Below are positions 63,977-64,000 of a DNA stretch of 64,000 bases, piece by piece. Made by a program: the position numbers and the translations under genes. Position 1 is the stretch's first letter. Each line of letters begins with the position of its first letter. The DNA is from Roseitalea sp. (GTDB taxonomy: Bacteria; Pseudomonadota; Alphaproteobacteria; Rhizobiales; Rhizobiaceae): the NCBI GenBank assembly GCA_017642895.1, contig JAEPON010000015.1:1-64000 (forward strand). Direction: 5' to 3'. Under the pieces are notes generated by a model. It ran no database searches. It was not told the origin of the DNA and saw nothing but the letters and a program-made list of their open reading frames with translations.

Positions 63977-64000
63977 TGTCAGGAACCGTTGGCGGATGCT

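Overview
The window reads as a GC-rich chromosomal segment of an alphaproteobacterium of the order Hyphomicrobiales (Rhizobiales). Supporting this are gene families largely confined to that group or to alphaproteobacteria (DUF1489, DUF3126, DUF1476/F1-ATPase zeta inhibitor, NDUFS4- and NDUFS6-like complex I accessory proteins, PAS_5, BTLCP transglutaminase-like proteins), an AapJQMP-type general amino acid ABC transporter, a fused indolepyruvate:ferredoxin oxidoreductase, and two sequences matching the CtrA box TTAA-N7-TTAAC. The genus cannot be fixed from sequence alone. No phage, insertion sequence, CRISPR array or plasmid backbone is visible; coding density is high and most genes are housekeeping.

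Layout. 1-8.9 kb: J-domain/VWA pair, DUF1489, serine dehydratase, a +strand overlapping trio (EamA transporter, DUF1624 acyltransferase-like, isoprenylcysteine methyltransferase-like), a LiuR-like MerR regulator with a candidate operator, and mgtE. 8.5-12 kb: yidD, an IscU/NifU-like scaffold, folE, hisI, a CBS protein and a rhomboid protease. 12-16.6 kb: a regulatory-looking stretch with a strong minus-strand terminator (possible small RNA), a CtrA box, a PAS_5 gene followed by a double-PilZ gene, an AT-rich promoter before a BTLCP gene, gamma carbonic anhydrase, and a second CtrA box between divergent membrane-protein genes. 16.6-27 kb: DUF3126, cysE, an alpha/beta hydrolase, zf-CHCC protein, FAD monooxygenase, aapJ-Q-M-P (with an intercistronic terminator after aapJ) and metC.

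27-39 kb is a minus-strand catabolic block for branched-chain and aromatic amino acids: fused indolepyruvate oxidoreductase, isovaleryl-CoA dehydrogenase, methylcrotonyl-CoA carboxylase beta and alpha subunits, an acyl-CoA synthetase and a methylglutaconyl-CoA hydratase-like enzyme. A toxin-antitoxin module (PIN toxin plus an antitoxin with 12-residue repeats, HTH and AbrB domains) sits inside this block between ivd and mccB. It has its own promoter, and its toxin stop codon overlaps the mccB GTG start. A 34-bp perfect inverted repeat separates mccB from mccA. This is the most unusual part of the window.

39-64 kb: three tRNAs (Arg-TCT, Pro-TGG, Glu-TTC), an NDUFS4-like protein, DUF192, a two-domain cold-shock protein, gloA, an M15-like lipoprotein, cueR with an overlapping small gene, a split XdhC pair, an orphan periplasmic binding protein, a NylC-like P1 peptidase, rpe, and scattered purine genes (purB; purC-lipoprotein-purS-purQ; purL followed by bolA-family gene and grxD). 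A DUF1127/MocR divergent pair with a palindrome over the MocR start codon lies at 56.9-58.7 kb. The end of the window holds DinB, DUF2332 and YtoQ family genes.
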